A stretch of DNA of 26,240 bases from DAOTYE01 sp034434915 (GTDB taxonomy: Bacteria; Chloroflexota; Dehalococcoidia; Dehalococcoidales; RBG-16-60-22): contig DAOTYE010000025.1 in the NCBI GenBank assembly GCA_034434915.1, forward strand, positions 1 to 26,240. Reading direction: 5' to 3'. Below, in pieces: positions 16,407 to 22,876 of this stretch. The notes under the pieces were generated by a model, which was not told the DNA's origin, made no database searches, and saw only the letters and a list, made by a program, of their open reading frames with translations. Position 1 is the first letter of the stretch. Each line of letters opens with the position of its first letter. The translations under genes were made by a program, and so were the position numbers.

Positions 16407-17438
16407 ATGACTTTCAAAGTGGTCATGGTGGCGCCTAATCCGGCAATTCCCCATGATGCAGAAGACTACAGAAAGATTGGGGCGGAGTTTGTCAACCAGC
16501 CCTGCCAGACTGAAGATGAAGTCATTGCCGCCGCTCAGGATGCCGATGCCATAATTACTTTCCGGCGCCCATTTACCAGAAGAGTTATCGCCCGGCTCAA
16601 GCGCTGTAAGCTGATTTACAATGACGGCACCGGTTATGAAACCATAGACATAGCCGCGGCGACTGAATACGGCATCTGTGTTTCTTATCCCGCTGATTAC
16701 TGCACTAGTGAGGTGGCGGAACACACCATGGCGCTTATCCTGGCTTGCGCCCGGAAAATCGTCCGCCTGGATAGGGCAGTCAGAGCGGGTAAATGGAACT
16801 CCTACGAGAGAAAGGAGATACGACTTAAAATCCTGCCGCCTGTTTTTCCTCTTGAGGGAAAGACTCTGGGACTTATTGGCTTCGGTCGTATCGCCAGAGC
16901 AGTCGTTCCCAGAGCAAGGGGTTTTAAGCTGAGGGTTATAGCTTATGACCCATATGTTCCCCCAGGTGTTTTTGAAGAGCTTGGCGTGGAATCAGCGTCC
17001 TTTGACTACTTGCTCAGGAATTCTGACTTTGTCTCAATACATGCGGCGTTCACTGAGGGAGCCAAACACATGCTGGGGATGGAGCAGTTTAAAGCCATGA
17101 AGCCGACCGCTTATCTGGTCAACTGTGCCCGCGGCGATTTCATTGATGAGCGGGCGCTGGTTACCGCGCTCACTCAGGGCTATCTTGCCGGCGCCGCACT
17201 TGACGTAGTGCAGGGGGAGGGCATCAGGCTGGACCATCCTCTGCTCAAGCTGGACAACGTGATATTGACGCCGCATACCGCCTTCTATTCCGAAGAATCC
17301 AGGCTGAAGTCAGCCAGACGACCGTATGAAGAGATTGCCCGATTGGTCAAAGGAGAATGGCCGCAATGGCTGCTCAACCCTGAAGTTAAGGAGAACTTCC
17401 TCCGCCGCTGGGGGAACATTAGCCCGGGTCTTCAGTAA
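16407..17438 (+). CDS. D-2-hydroxyacid dehydrogenase (CtBP/SerA-like)
   Basis: 343 residues. The substrate domain includes YNDGTGYETIDI (71-82), close to the CtBP-type pattern, and SEVAEHTMALILACAR (101-116). The NAD domain has GLIGFGRIA (155-163) and Asp181 at the end of the second strand, favouring NAD. Catalytic Arg242 (NCARGDFID) and His290 (TPHTAFYSEES) are present. It lacks the C-terminal ACT regulatory domain of long phosphoglycerate dehydrogenases, so it is probably a catabolic hydroxyacid or hydroxypyruvate-type reductase and not necessarily SerA. ATG follows GAAGGGGG. The last seven bases overlap the convergent SDR gene, so no dedicated terminator fits between them. Confidence 0.87.
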   Translation: MTFKVVMVAPNPAIPHDAEDYRKIGAEFVNQPCQTEDEVIAAAQDADAIITFRRPFTRRVIARLKRCKLIYNDGTGYETIDIAAATEYGICVSYPADYCTSEVAEHTMALILACARKIVRLDRAVRAGKWNSYERKEIRLKILPPVFPLEGKTLGLIGFGRIARAVVPRARGFKLRVIAYDPYVPPGVFEELGVESASFDYLLRNSDFVSIHAAFTEGAKHMLGMEQFKAMKPTAYLVNCARGDFIDERALVTALTQGYLAGAALDVVQGEGIRLDHPLLKLDNVILTPHTAFYSEESRLKSARRPYEEIARLVKGEWPQWLLNPEVKENFLRRWGNISPGLQ

Positions 17439-18208
17439 CCGGCTGGTCCCAGGGTCAGCCCGCCGTCAACAATGATGTTCTGCCCGGTGATATAGCTTGA
17501 GTCCTCAGAGACCAGAAAAAGCACCACGCTGGCAATTTCCTCCGGTCGGCACAGCCTGCCCAGCTTGACACCCTTTACCCATTCCGCGATGCGGTCTGGA
17601 GCCATCGCCAGGACGCGGGGCGTTCCCACAATGCCCGGTGAGATGCAGTTCACATTGATGCCATACGGGGCTACCTCTTTAGCCAGCGCCCGGGTCAGCC
17701 CGATGATGCCTGCTTTGGCGGCGGAGTACTCCACTCCTTTCATCATGCCGATGACGCCAGAGGTAGATGAGATGCTGACAATCTTGCCGCTATGCCTCTC
17801 TATCATGTGGTTGACTACCGCGCGCGTGCAGTTGATTGTCCCGATGAGATTAAGGTCAATGATTTCCTCCGCCCGGTTTTCATCAGACCGGGCAAAAAAA
17901 TCAAGCGCGGTCTTGATTGAGGGACCCGTGGAGCCCCCGGCGGTATTCACCAGGATGTCAATGCGGCCAAGGCTATTCAGGACAGTGCTGACCAATTGCT
18001 TCGCCTGGTCAATTCTGATAATGTCAGTGGCTACCGCCAGACCTTTATGTCCCAGGCTGGTGATTTCATCCACGACCCTGCGGGCTTCTTCCAGCCTGAT
18101 ATCAGCCACCGCCACAGTGGCGCCTTCCTTAGCCAGCAGTTTAACTATTTCTCCGCCAATCGCCCCACCACCCCCGGTCACAATGGCAATCTTGTCTTTA
18201 ACTCTCAT
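17432..18208 (-). CDS. SDR family NAD-dependent dehydrogenase
   Basis: 258 residues with all classical SDR marks: TGGGGAIG (11-18), Asp36 at the end of strand 2 (VADIR, favouring NAD), NTAGG (88-92), Asn120, Ser148, Tyr161 and Lys165, and the ending GQNIIVDGG. An insertion of about 10 residues (LDFFARSDENRAEE, 102-115) precedes the Asn helix. The overall pattern resembles alicyclic hydroxyacyl-CoA and sugar-alcohol dehydrogenases, but substrate is not readable. ATG has GGGAGGT 4 bases upstream. It lies 62 bases after the threonine dehydrogenase-like gene on the same strand and is likely its partner. Its 3' end overlaps the convergent + strand gene by seven bases. Confidence 0.87.
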   Translation of the reverse strand: MRVKDKIAIVTGGGGAIGGEIVKLLAKEGATVAVADIRLEEARRVVDEITSLGHKGLAVATDIIRIDQAKQLVSTVLNSLGRIDILVNTAGGSTGPSIKTALDFFARSDENRAEEIIDLNLIGTINCTRAVVNHMIERHSGKIVSISSTSGVIGMMKGVEYSAAKAGIIGLTRALAKEVAPYGINVNCISPGIVGTPRVLAMAPDRIAEWVKGVKLGRLCRPEEIASVVLFLVSEDSSYITGQNIIVDGGLTLGPAGY

Positions 18209-18230
18209 TGCTACCTCCCATGGACGGTTT

Positions 18231-18269
18231 ATTATATGGCAGTTCGGCGACTGTGTTTATGACGAACTG
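18231..18269 (-). promoter_or_regulatory. Possible internal promoter and hairpin between tdh and the SDR gene
   Basis: A perfect TATAAT (- strand, 18236-18231) has TAAACA 17 bases upstream (18259-18254, 4 of 6), giving a start about 16 bases before the SDR ribosome region. CAGTTCG (18240-18246) and CGAACTG (18263-18269) form a seven-pair inverted repeat right after the tdh stop, without a T-run. The gap may therefore hold an mRNA-end hairpin and a weak second promoter. Confidence 0.33.
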
Positions 18270-18270
18270 T

Positions 18271-19302
18271 TTACGGATAGAGCACTATTTTGCCCGCCTC
18301 GCCACTGACAGCCAGCTTAAAGGCTTCTTCAAACTCAGCCAGTGGAAAACGGTGCGTGATTACCCGGGCGGGGTCAAACTTGCCCGTTTCCAGCAGGGTC
18401 CGCACCTGCCACAGCGTCTTCCAGACCACATGACCGATGACACCAAATACTCTTACGCCTTTCCTGATAATGTCTGGATGGGTATCCAGTTCTATGGGTC
18501 CCGCCGGAACGCCAACCATGCTGAGCCTGCCTTCACTCTTGAGCACTTTGAGTGCCTGCCTCAGGGCTTCAGCGCTACCGCTAATCTCAAGTGAGACATC
18601 CACGCCGAGCCCGTCGGTGGCGTCCATGATGGTCTTTGCCGCGTCCTGCTCACGGGGGTTGATGACCGTGATATCAGGAAATAGCTGGCGCGCCAGAGCA
18701 ATTCTCGGAGGGGCTACTTCCAGGGCAAACACTTGCGCGGCACCAAAAGCTTTCGCGGCGCCGATGGCGAACAGCCCGATTGGCCCACAGCCAAAAACAG
18801 CGACGCTTTTGCCGTTCACCTCGTCAGCGAGGACGCCGTGGACTGCCACGCCGATTGGCTCGTAGATGGCACCGAGGTCCGCAGAGATGTCCTTCGGGTG
18901 TTTCCAACAGCAGATAGCCGGCACACGGGCATACTCCGCTAGGGTGCCATCAATGCTGACGCCTAGTATTTTGCGGTTCTGGCAGTGATGCGCCAAGCCC
19001 ATTTTGCAGTAGTAACACTCCCCGCAGAAAATAAGCGATTCAGGAGAAACAATATCGCCTTTTTTGAGGCTGGTAACATATTCGCCCACCTCAATCACTT
19101 CCCCGCAGGTCTCATGCCCGATGATGGTGGGTATGGGCACACCGCGCATGTAGCCGGGGGTAGACTTAAATATGTGAATATCACTGCCGCAGATGCTCGT
19201 CGCCTTTACCTTAATCAACACATCATTGGGACCTATCCCGGGCACTGCCACATCCTTCAGTTCAAGACCCGGAGCCTTGCCGGTTTTAACCAGTGCTTTC
19301 AT
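18271..19302 (-). CDS. tdh: L-threonine 3-dehydrogenase-like zinc dehydrogenase
   Basis: 343 residues from ATG 19302, chosen because MKALVKTGKAPGLELKDV is the TDH N-terminus and an AGGGGGT site precedes it; an upstream ATG at 19407 would add an unrelated-looking segment. Catalytic zinc residues are Cys38 (CGSDIH), His63 and Glu64 (GHE) and Glu148; structural zinc residues are Cys93, 96, 99 and 107, the same numbers as in E. coli TDH. The Rossmann motif is GCGPIG (171-176), with Glu195 suggesting NAD. TDH oxidises threonine to 2-amino-3-ketobutyrate. Related sorbitol and butanediol dehydrogenases share much of this, so specificity is probable only. The usual partner Kbl is not in the window. 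The 192-base gap upstream holds a GGTGG-AAAT-CCACC hairpin (19334-19347) and no gene. Confidence 0.8.
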   Translation of the reverse strand: MKALVKTGKAPGLELKDVAVPGIGPNDVLIKVKATSICGSDIHIFKSTPGYMRGVPIPTIIGHETCGEVIEVGEYVTSLKKGDIVSPESLIFCGECYYCKMGLAHHCQNRKILGVSIDGTLAEYARVPAICCWKHPKDISADLGAIYEPIGVAVHGVLADEVNGKSVAVFGCGPIGLFAIGAAKAFGAAQVFALEVAPPRIALARQLFPDITVINPREQDAAKTIMDATDGLGVDVSLEISGSAEALRQALKVLKSEGRLSMVGVPAGPIELDTHPDIIRKGVRVFGVIGHVVWKTLWQVRTLLETGKFDPARVITHRFPLAEFEEAFKLAVSGEAGKIVLYP

Positions 19303-19494
19303 CTTTTTGCTACCCCCTGCAGAAGCATGGTCGGGTGGAAATCCACCTTGAGAGCTATGCCAATAAGGGACTGCCGTTTCTATTTCAGCCGAGAATTTCT
19401 CTGCCACTTGGCTTAAAAAGCCGGAATTAGCGCATCGTGTCCTCGCGTTATCTGCCGTGATGGGAAGCCTGTTCGCCGGGTGGTTTGTGCTGAC

Positions 19495-20604
19495 CTATTT
19501 TAGCTTTCCCACGGCGTCAGCTATGGCATCTCCCACTTCAGAGGTGGATGACGTGCCTCCCAGGTCTTTCGTCCGGTATTTGCCGTCCTTGAGCACTTTC
19601 TTGACCGCTTCCTCCACCAGTTTTGCTGACTGCTTTTCACCCAGTTGCTCTAGCATCATCTGTCCCGCCAGAATAGTGGCAATGGGGTTTACCACATTTT
19701 TGCCAGTATATTTGGGTGCTGAACCGTGGATTGGCTCAAACATGGAGAGTCCGTGGGGATTGGTATTGGCTCCGGCGGCTACACCCATGCCGCCCTGAAT
19801 GGCAGCTCCCAGGTCAGTGATAATGTCCCCAAAGAGGTTTTCCGCCACGATGACGTCAAAGTTCTCCGGGTTTTTAACCATCCACATGCAGGTGGCGTCC
19901 ACCATGGCAAAATCAGTCCTCACATCAGGGTATTTTTGCGCCACCTTTCTGAAGACTTCATCCCAGTAGACCATGCTGTGATTGAGGGCATTAGATTTAG
20001 TGCAACAGGTGAGGTGCTTCTTCCGGCTCCGCGCCAGCTCAAAAGCGTAAGTTATCACTCTCTCCACGCCTTTCTGGCTGAAAACACCCTCCTGGACAAC
20101 AACTTCCTCCGAGTCCGAGAAAATTTTTCTGAGTCTGGCATACCTGTCATGCTCTGGGGTGCCTTTCTTATACCTTCCTCCCAAGCCGGCATAAAAGCCC
20201 TCCGTGTTTTCACGTATGACCACGAAATCTATATCCTGCGGTCCTTTGTTTTTCAAGGGGCAAGGAACACCTTCCAGGAGCTTGATTGGCCTGACATTGG
20301 CGAACTGGTCAAAGCCAATGCGTATTTTAAGGACCAGCTCTCTGACTGAGATGTGGTCTGGGACCCTGGGGTCTCCCACTGCGCCGAGAAAGATGGCGTC
20401 AAAACCACTCAGTATCTCTAGCCCGTTTTTGGGCATCATCTCTCCTTTTTCCAGGTAATAGTCACATCCCCATGGAAAATGCTCAAACTCAAGTTTGAGG
20501 TTGTTGACTTTTGCCTGGACGGCGTTCAGCACCTTTACCCCTTCTCTGATTACTTCCGGACCGATGCCATCACCGGCTATGACTGCAATCCTGTGTTTAG
20601 CCAT
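19495..20604 (-). CDS. Isocitrate/isopropylmalate dehydrogenase family, D-malate/tartrate dehydrogenase-like
   Basis: 369 residues. Family marks are IAGDGIGPEV (9-18), the substrate/Mg residues Arg131 in RENTEGFYAG, catalytic Lys203 (CTKSNAL), Asp236, Asp260 and Asp264 (ENLFGDIITDLGA), and the nucleotide loop FEPIHGSAPKY near residue 292. The enzymes oxidise and decarboxylate 2-hydroxy-dicarboxylates. The VPCPLKNKGPQDIDFVVIREN region, with no leuC/leuD nearby, points to the D-malate/tartrate branch rather than LeuB, but LeuB or a homoisocitrate-type enzyme is not excluded. ATG lies behind an AAAGGAG site. It heads a - strand group with the TDH-like and SDR genes and has a structured leader upstream. 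Confidence 0.82.
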   Translation of the reverse strand: MAKHRIAVIAGDGIGPEVIREGVKVLNAVQAKVNNLKLEFEHFPWGCDYYLEKGEMMPKNGLEILSGFDAIFLGAVGDPRVPDHISVRELVLKIRIGFDQFANVRPIKLLEGVPCPLKNKGPQDIDFVVIRENTEGFYAGLGGRYKKGTPEHDRYARLRKIFSDSEEVVVQEGVFSQKGVERVITYAFELARSRKKHLTCCTKSNALNHSMVYWDEVFRKVAQKYPDVRTDFAMVDATCMWMVKNPENFDVIVAENLFGDIITDLGAAIQGGMGVAAGANTNPHGLSMFEPIHGSAPKYTGKNVVNPIATILAGQMMLEQLGEKQSAKLVEEAVKKVLKDGKYRTKDLGGTSSTSEVGDAIADAVGKLK

Positions 20605-20641
20605 ATTGCTTTTCTCCTTTTCTGTTCCTCTTGCTCTGAAG

Positions 20642-20694
20642 TTGCCCGGTCAGGTCTGCCCGGCATCAAACCTGAAGGAACAAGTGCCGGGCAA
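20642..20694 (-). promoter_or_regulatory. Leader with two mutually exclusive G+C-rich hairpins
   Basis: On the - strand the arm TTGCCCGGCA (20694-20685) can pair perfectly with TGCCGGGCA (20665-20657, nine pairs) or with CCGGGCAA (20649-20642, eight pairs). One arm with two alternative partners, 40-90 bases before a start codon, is the layout of an attenuator or riboswitch expression platform. No T-run follows either stem, so a translational or stability effect is more likely than intrinsic termination. I do not recognise a known riboswitch class. Confidence 0.4.
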
Positions 20695-21107
20695 TTGTTC
20701 GTTTATCAGTGCCCTGCACCCGTTTACCTTGCCGCTATGGTGATTTCCTTGGTGCGTCCTTTGCGGCTCCTGATTGACAGCGCTTTCCTCCAATCGCAAC
20801 GGAAGATAGGTGCTTTACTTTTGGTACAGCCAGTTTGCCACCATCAAACATGGGGAAAACCGGCGACAGCAAAGATGGATGCCAACGTCTCAAGCCTTTC
20901 CTTCTTGTTGACCAGTATTCTATTATCAAACACAATCACAGGTCAACCGGCTTGTATCAAGGGGGAATTTAGTCTTCTTGAGTTGGTGAATGGAGATTAA
21001 GAGAACGAGCGGAGTGAGGCCGTCATCTGCGCAATGCCGCGCCTGCTTGGCGTCAGCTTTTCAATTAAGTCAATCAGTTCAGAGAGTCCTCTTGTGGCAT
21101 TTTCAAG
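20695..21107. other. Intergenic stretch without a recognisable gene
   Basis: About 410 bases upstream of the decarboxylating dehydrogenase. Short open frames exist on both strands but none has a ribosome site or a recognisable sequence. It probably contains the promoter of the - strand group, but I found no convincing -35/-10 pair. It ends at the tRNA-like element, beyond which base use and gene content change. Confidence 0.4.
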
Positions 21108-21149
21108 TGAGCCGCCGAGGAATCGAACCTCGAACCGGCTGATTAAGAG
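21108..21149 (-). tRNA. tRNA-like 3' half, resembling tRNA-Lys(CTT); possible attachment-site remnant
   Basis: On the - strand there is a clean T-arm (CGAGG, loop TTCGATT, CCTCG; 21132-21116), a seven-base acceptor 3' strand GCGGCTC (21115-21109) with discriminator A at 21108, and before it an anticodon-loop-like CTCTTAA with anticodon CTT at 21147-21145, followed by TCAGCC. No matching 5' acceptor strand (GAGCCGC) is present, and the bases 5' of it do not give a normal cloverleaf. Instead an eight-pair stem (21166-21173 with 21134-21141) encloses 24 bases. It is therefore a broken tRNA, a 3' half left at an integration junction, or an unusual interrupted tRNA. CCA is not encoded. Confidence 0.45.
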
Positions 21150-21236
21150 ATTGCTGGCAGAAAAGCAACCGGTGGCTTGCTAGACCAACCGCTTGCCTCC
21201 TTTCCGAGTTAATCATACCTTGACAGCGCAAAATAG

Positions 21237-21545
21237 TCAAGCTGAGCCCAAGCTATTTGAGATTGGATGACTCTTGTGTAAACCCACACCCGCCTGAGAG
21301 ATATCCAGTCTGTCCTCTCGCAGTCGCACTGCCATCCGGTGCAGTTCATCCACCTTGTTCTTTAGCTCGAGCGGAGGATATTTCTCTTCTCTGGCATCCT
21401 TGATAATGCTAATGACTGCACCTTTGGAGACACCGGATTGCTCAGCTACCCTGTCAACAGAGAGTCCCTGAGGTAAAGCTGCAACACGGTCATCCTTGTT
21501 TGATATGGAAGCCCCCTCATGGTCAACCTCGCGGTCAAATTGCAT
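21237..21545 (-). CDS. Small helix-turn-helix protein or remnant
   Basis: 102 codons. LSVDRVAEQSGVSKGAVISI (about residues 28-47) reads as a helix-turn-helix, followed by a basic/acidic helical stretch KNKVDELHRMAVRLREDRLD (62-81) ending in ISQAGVGL. The pattern suggests the N-terminal part of a DNA-binding protein whose C-terminal part is lost after about residue 88, where the frame runs into an unstructured tail. The start is weak: no ribosome site, and an in-frame stop eight codons upstream. It lies beside the tRNA-like element, so it may be left over from an integrated element. It could also be a real short regulator. Confidence 0.4.
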   Translation of the reverse strand: MQFDREVDHEGASISNKDDRVAALPQGLSVDRVAEQSGVSKGAVISIIKDAREEKYPPLELKNKVDELHRMAVRLREDRLDISQAGVGLHKSHPISNSLGSA

Positions 21546-22079
21546 CTCGGTCAGATATTTCCAGCATCATTTCCCATCCCACCATACCCCCTGTCACCCC
21601 CGGTCAAATGAAACTGGAAAACGGCTATTTTGCAGCGAAAACAGCCTTCGCCGATAGGTTTCTCTTATTTGACCGTCTATTTGACTGCCTTTGTGACCAT
21701 CGTAACCGTCTGTTTTGACTGGGCACATGTCAACAACGTTGATACCCTTGCATGAGGCGTTTCATGATGCACGAGAAACGGTTATGCGTGGGCCATCAAT
21801 GCTGGTGATACGTGACTTCGAGATTTGTTATAGTAACCTCGCCGCGGGCTATACGTGGGATTTTATAACGTTACATATAACCACTGTAACGTTGTAGCCA
21901 GGTTATACGGAGAGATGGAGGGTCACCCGAGTAAGGCCAGGATCAAATTTCTGCCACTGTCATCACCACTCCCGCAAACGCATAAAAGCGCTTTTCATTA
22001 TGGGAACGGAGAGCATACCGGGATTTCTCTGGTTCCGGTCAGATGCTGGGCGGCATCGGTCATTAGCTTCTGCGGCTTC

Positions 22080-22150
22080 CGCTTGCGATTACCGCTTGTG
22101 ATTACCGCTTGCGATTACGCGCCTGTGAATACGCACCCTGTGAATACGCG
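22080..22150 (+). repeat. Degenerate short tandem repeats
   Basis: Three copies of a 13-base unit (CGCTTGCGATTAC and CGCTTGTGATTAC) are followed by two copies of a related 14-15-base unit containing CCTGTGAATACGC. The units share the layout YTGYGATTAC/CTGTGAATAC, suggesting one origin with drift. Not a CRISPR: there are no spacers of constant length. Confidence 0.65.
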
Positions 22151-22273
22151 GATAATCTTTCTGAGATGGTATAGGAGAGGGGGTGAGGGGAAGGAATACG
22201 AGGCTAAAATTGAGCCGATTGCACCCACAACGACAGCGCTGAAAAATATGCTGGTGTAGGGTTGTGCAAACAT

Positions 22274-22315
22274 TTGACCAATTGACCGGGCATTTGACCG
22301 TTATGACCATTGACC
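22274..22315 (+). repeat. Four TTGACC direct repeats
   Basis: TTGACC occurs at 22274, 22282, 22294 and 22310, often preceded by CAT. The same word, inverted, occurs near 21521-21607 around the start of the helix-turn-helix frame. Spacing (8, 12, 16) rises in steps of four. The function is unknown; protein-binding sites are possible. Confidence 0.55.
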
Positions 22316-22440
22316 TTAACCAGATGACAAAGCCAAAAGCAGACTCGTGAGCCAACTACGGCAGCTAATGAAGCCATCCTGACACAGACTGTATACGTCA
22401 TTTGACTGACTCTTAAGTCGGTGTGCCTGGAGTCAAAACC

Positions 22441-22686
22441 GAGTGCTCGCAGGCGTGAGCGCTCAGTACTCGTTTGAAGCTAGCCACTATCACCCAAAGC
22501 TGACCATAATGTGAGCACTCAAAGCTACCGAGCGCTCAGCACTTAGCGCTGAGCATACTCCTCCAGGGATGGGGGGTGACCCGGGGAGGATAGGCTCAGA
22601 TAGGAGTGTTTTGATACCTTTCTGACCAGGGCGGGTTATCCTCTGTTGCCGAGCACTCAGCACTCGGACTGTCTGGACTGAGTGCT
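22441..22686. repeat. Dispersed palindromic AGCRCTCAGYACT repeats
   Basis: Copies are seen at 22457-22472 (GAGCGCTCAGTACTCG), 22513-22524 (GAGCACTCAAAG), 22530-22544 (GAGCGCTCAGCACTT) and 22651-22667 (GAGCACTCAGCACTCGG), plus an inverted copy at 22677-22686 (ACTGAGTGCT). The third copy continues into its own inverse, GCTCAGC-ACTTAGC-GCTGAGC. They lie 120-400 bases before the helicase promoter. Confidence 0.6.
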
Positions 22687-22791
22687 TCGGACCCATTAAG
22701 AATTTCCTGTAGAGGACGATTGCCTCACGATGCAAGCGGACCGCTTGTTGCACCATCGGAGGAAACGTGCAATTTTGGACAAAGATAGACT

Positions 22792-22844
22792 AGCGCCCTG
22801 CCATTGAACAGGCGCTCACTATGATATATACTCATTATACTCAT
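22792..22844 (+). promoter_or_regulatory. Promoter of the helicase gene with operator-like repeats
   Basis: TTGAAC (22804-22809) and TATACT (22827-22832) are 17 bases apart. AGCGCCCTG (22792-22800) and CAGGCGCT (22809-22816) form an inverted repeat flanking the -35. The nine bases TATACTCAT are repeated in tandem at 22827-22835 and 22836-22844, starting at the -10. This is a good promoter with likely repressor sites, about 40 bases before the TTG start. Confidence 0.55.
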
Positions 22845-22876
22845 TCGTCTAATAGCTTGCTTGGACGGAGTCTTAA

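Larger units (their letters stand above)
21546..22876. other. 1.3 kb gene-poor, repeat-rich region
   Basis: No convincing gene. Short frames on both strands lack ribosome sites and family features. The stretch contains several different repeat sets, listed separately, and TTGACC/GGTCAA words in both orientations (for example 21521, 21533, 21602, 21669). It ends with the promoter of the helicase gene. Decayed genes of a mobile element or a regulatory DNA region are both possible. Confidence 0.5.

Noticed and set aside
19303..19407. N-terminal extension of the TDH-like enzyme
   Set aside because: The 35 extra residues are not part of the family, while ATG 19302 gives the exact TDH start, an AGGGGGT site and zinc-ligand numbers equal to E. 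coli TDH.
21108..21200. tRNA-Sec for the formate dehydrogenase
   Set aside because: No UCA anticodon in a loop, no eight-pair acceptor stem and no long variable arm.
21855..22259. 134-codon frame on the + strand
   Set aside because: It runs through the tandem repeats, has no ribosome site or recognisable sequence, and its composition looks like translated non-coding DNA.
22089..22401. Overlapping - strand frames that could be joined by a frameshift into a small membrane protein
   Set aside because: Joining requires an assumed frameshift and the product matches nothing I recognise; too weak to call a pseudogene.
22080..22690. CRISPR array
   Set aside because: Repeats are short, degenerate or palindromic, without regular spacers, and no cas gene is present.
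22490..22756. 88-codon frame on the - strand with repeated ALSA-type words
   Set aside because: The repeated words are a by-product of the palindromic DNA repeats; no start signal or family feature is seen.
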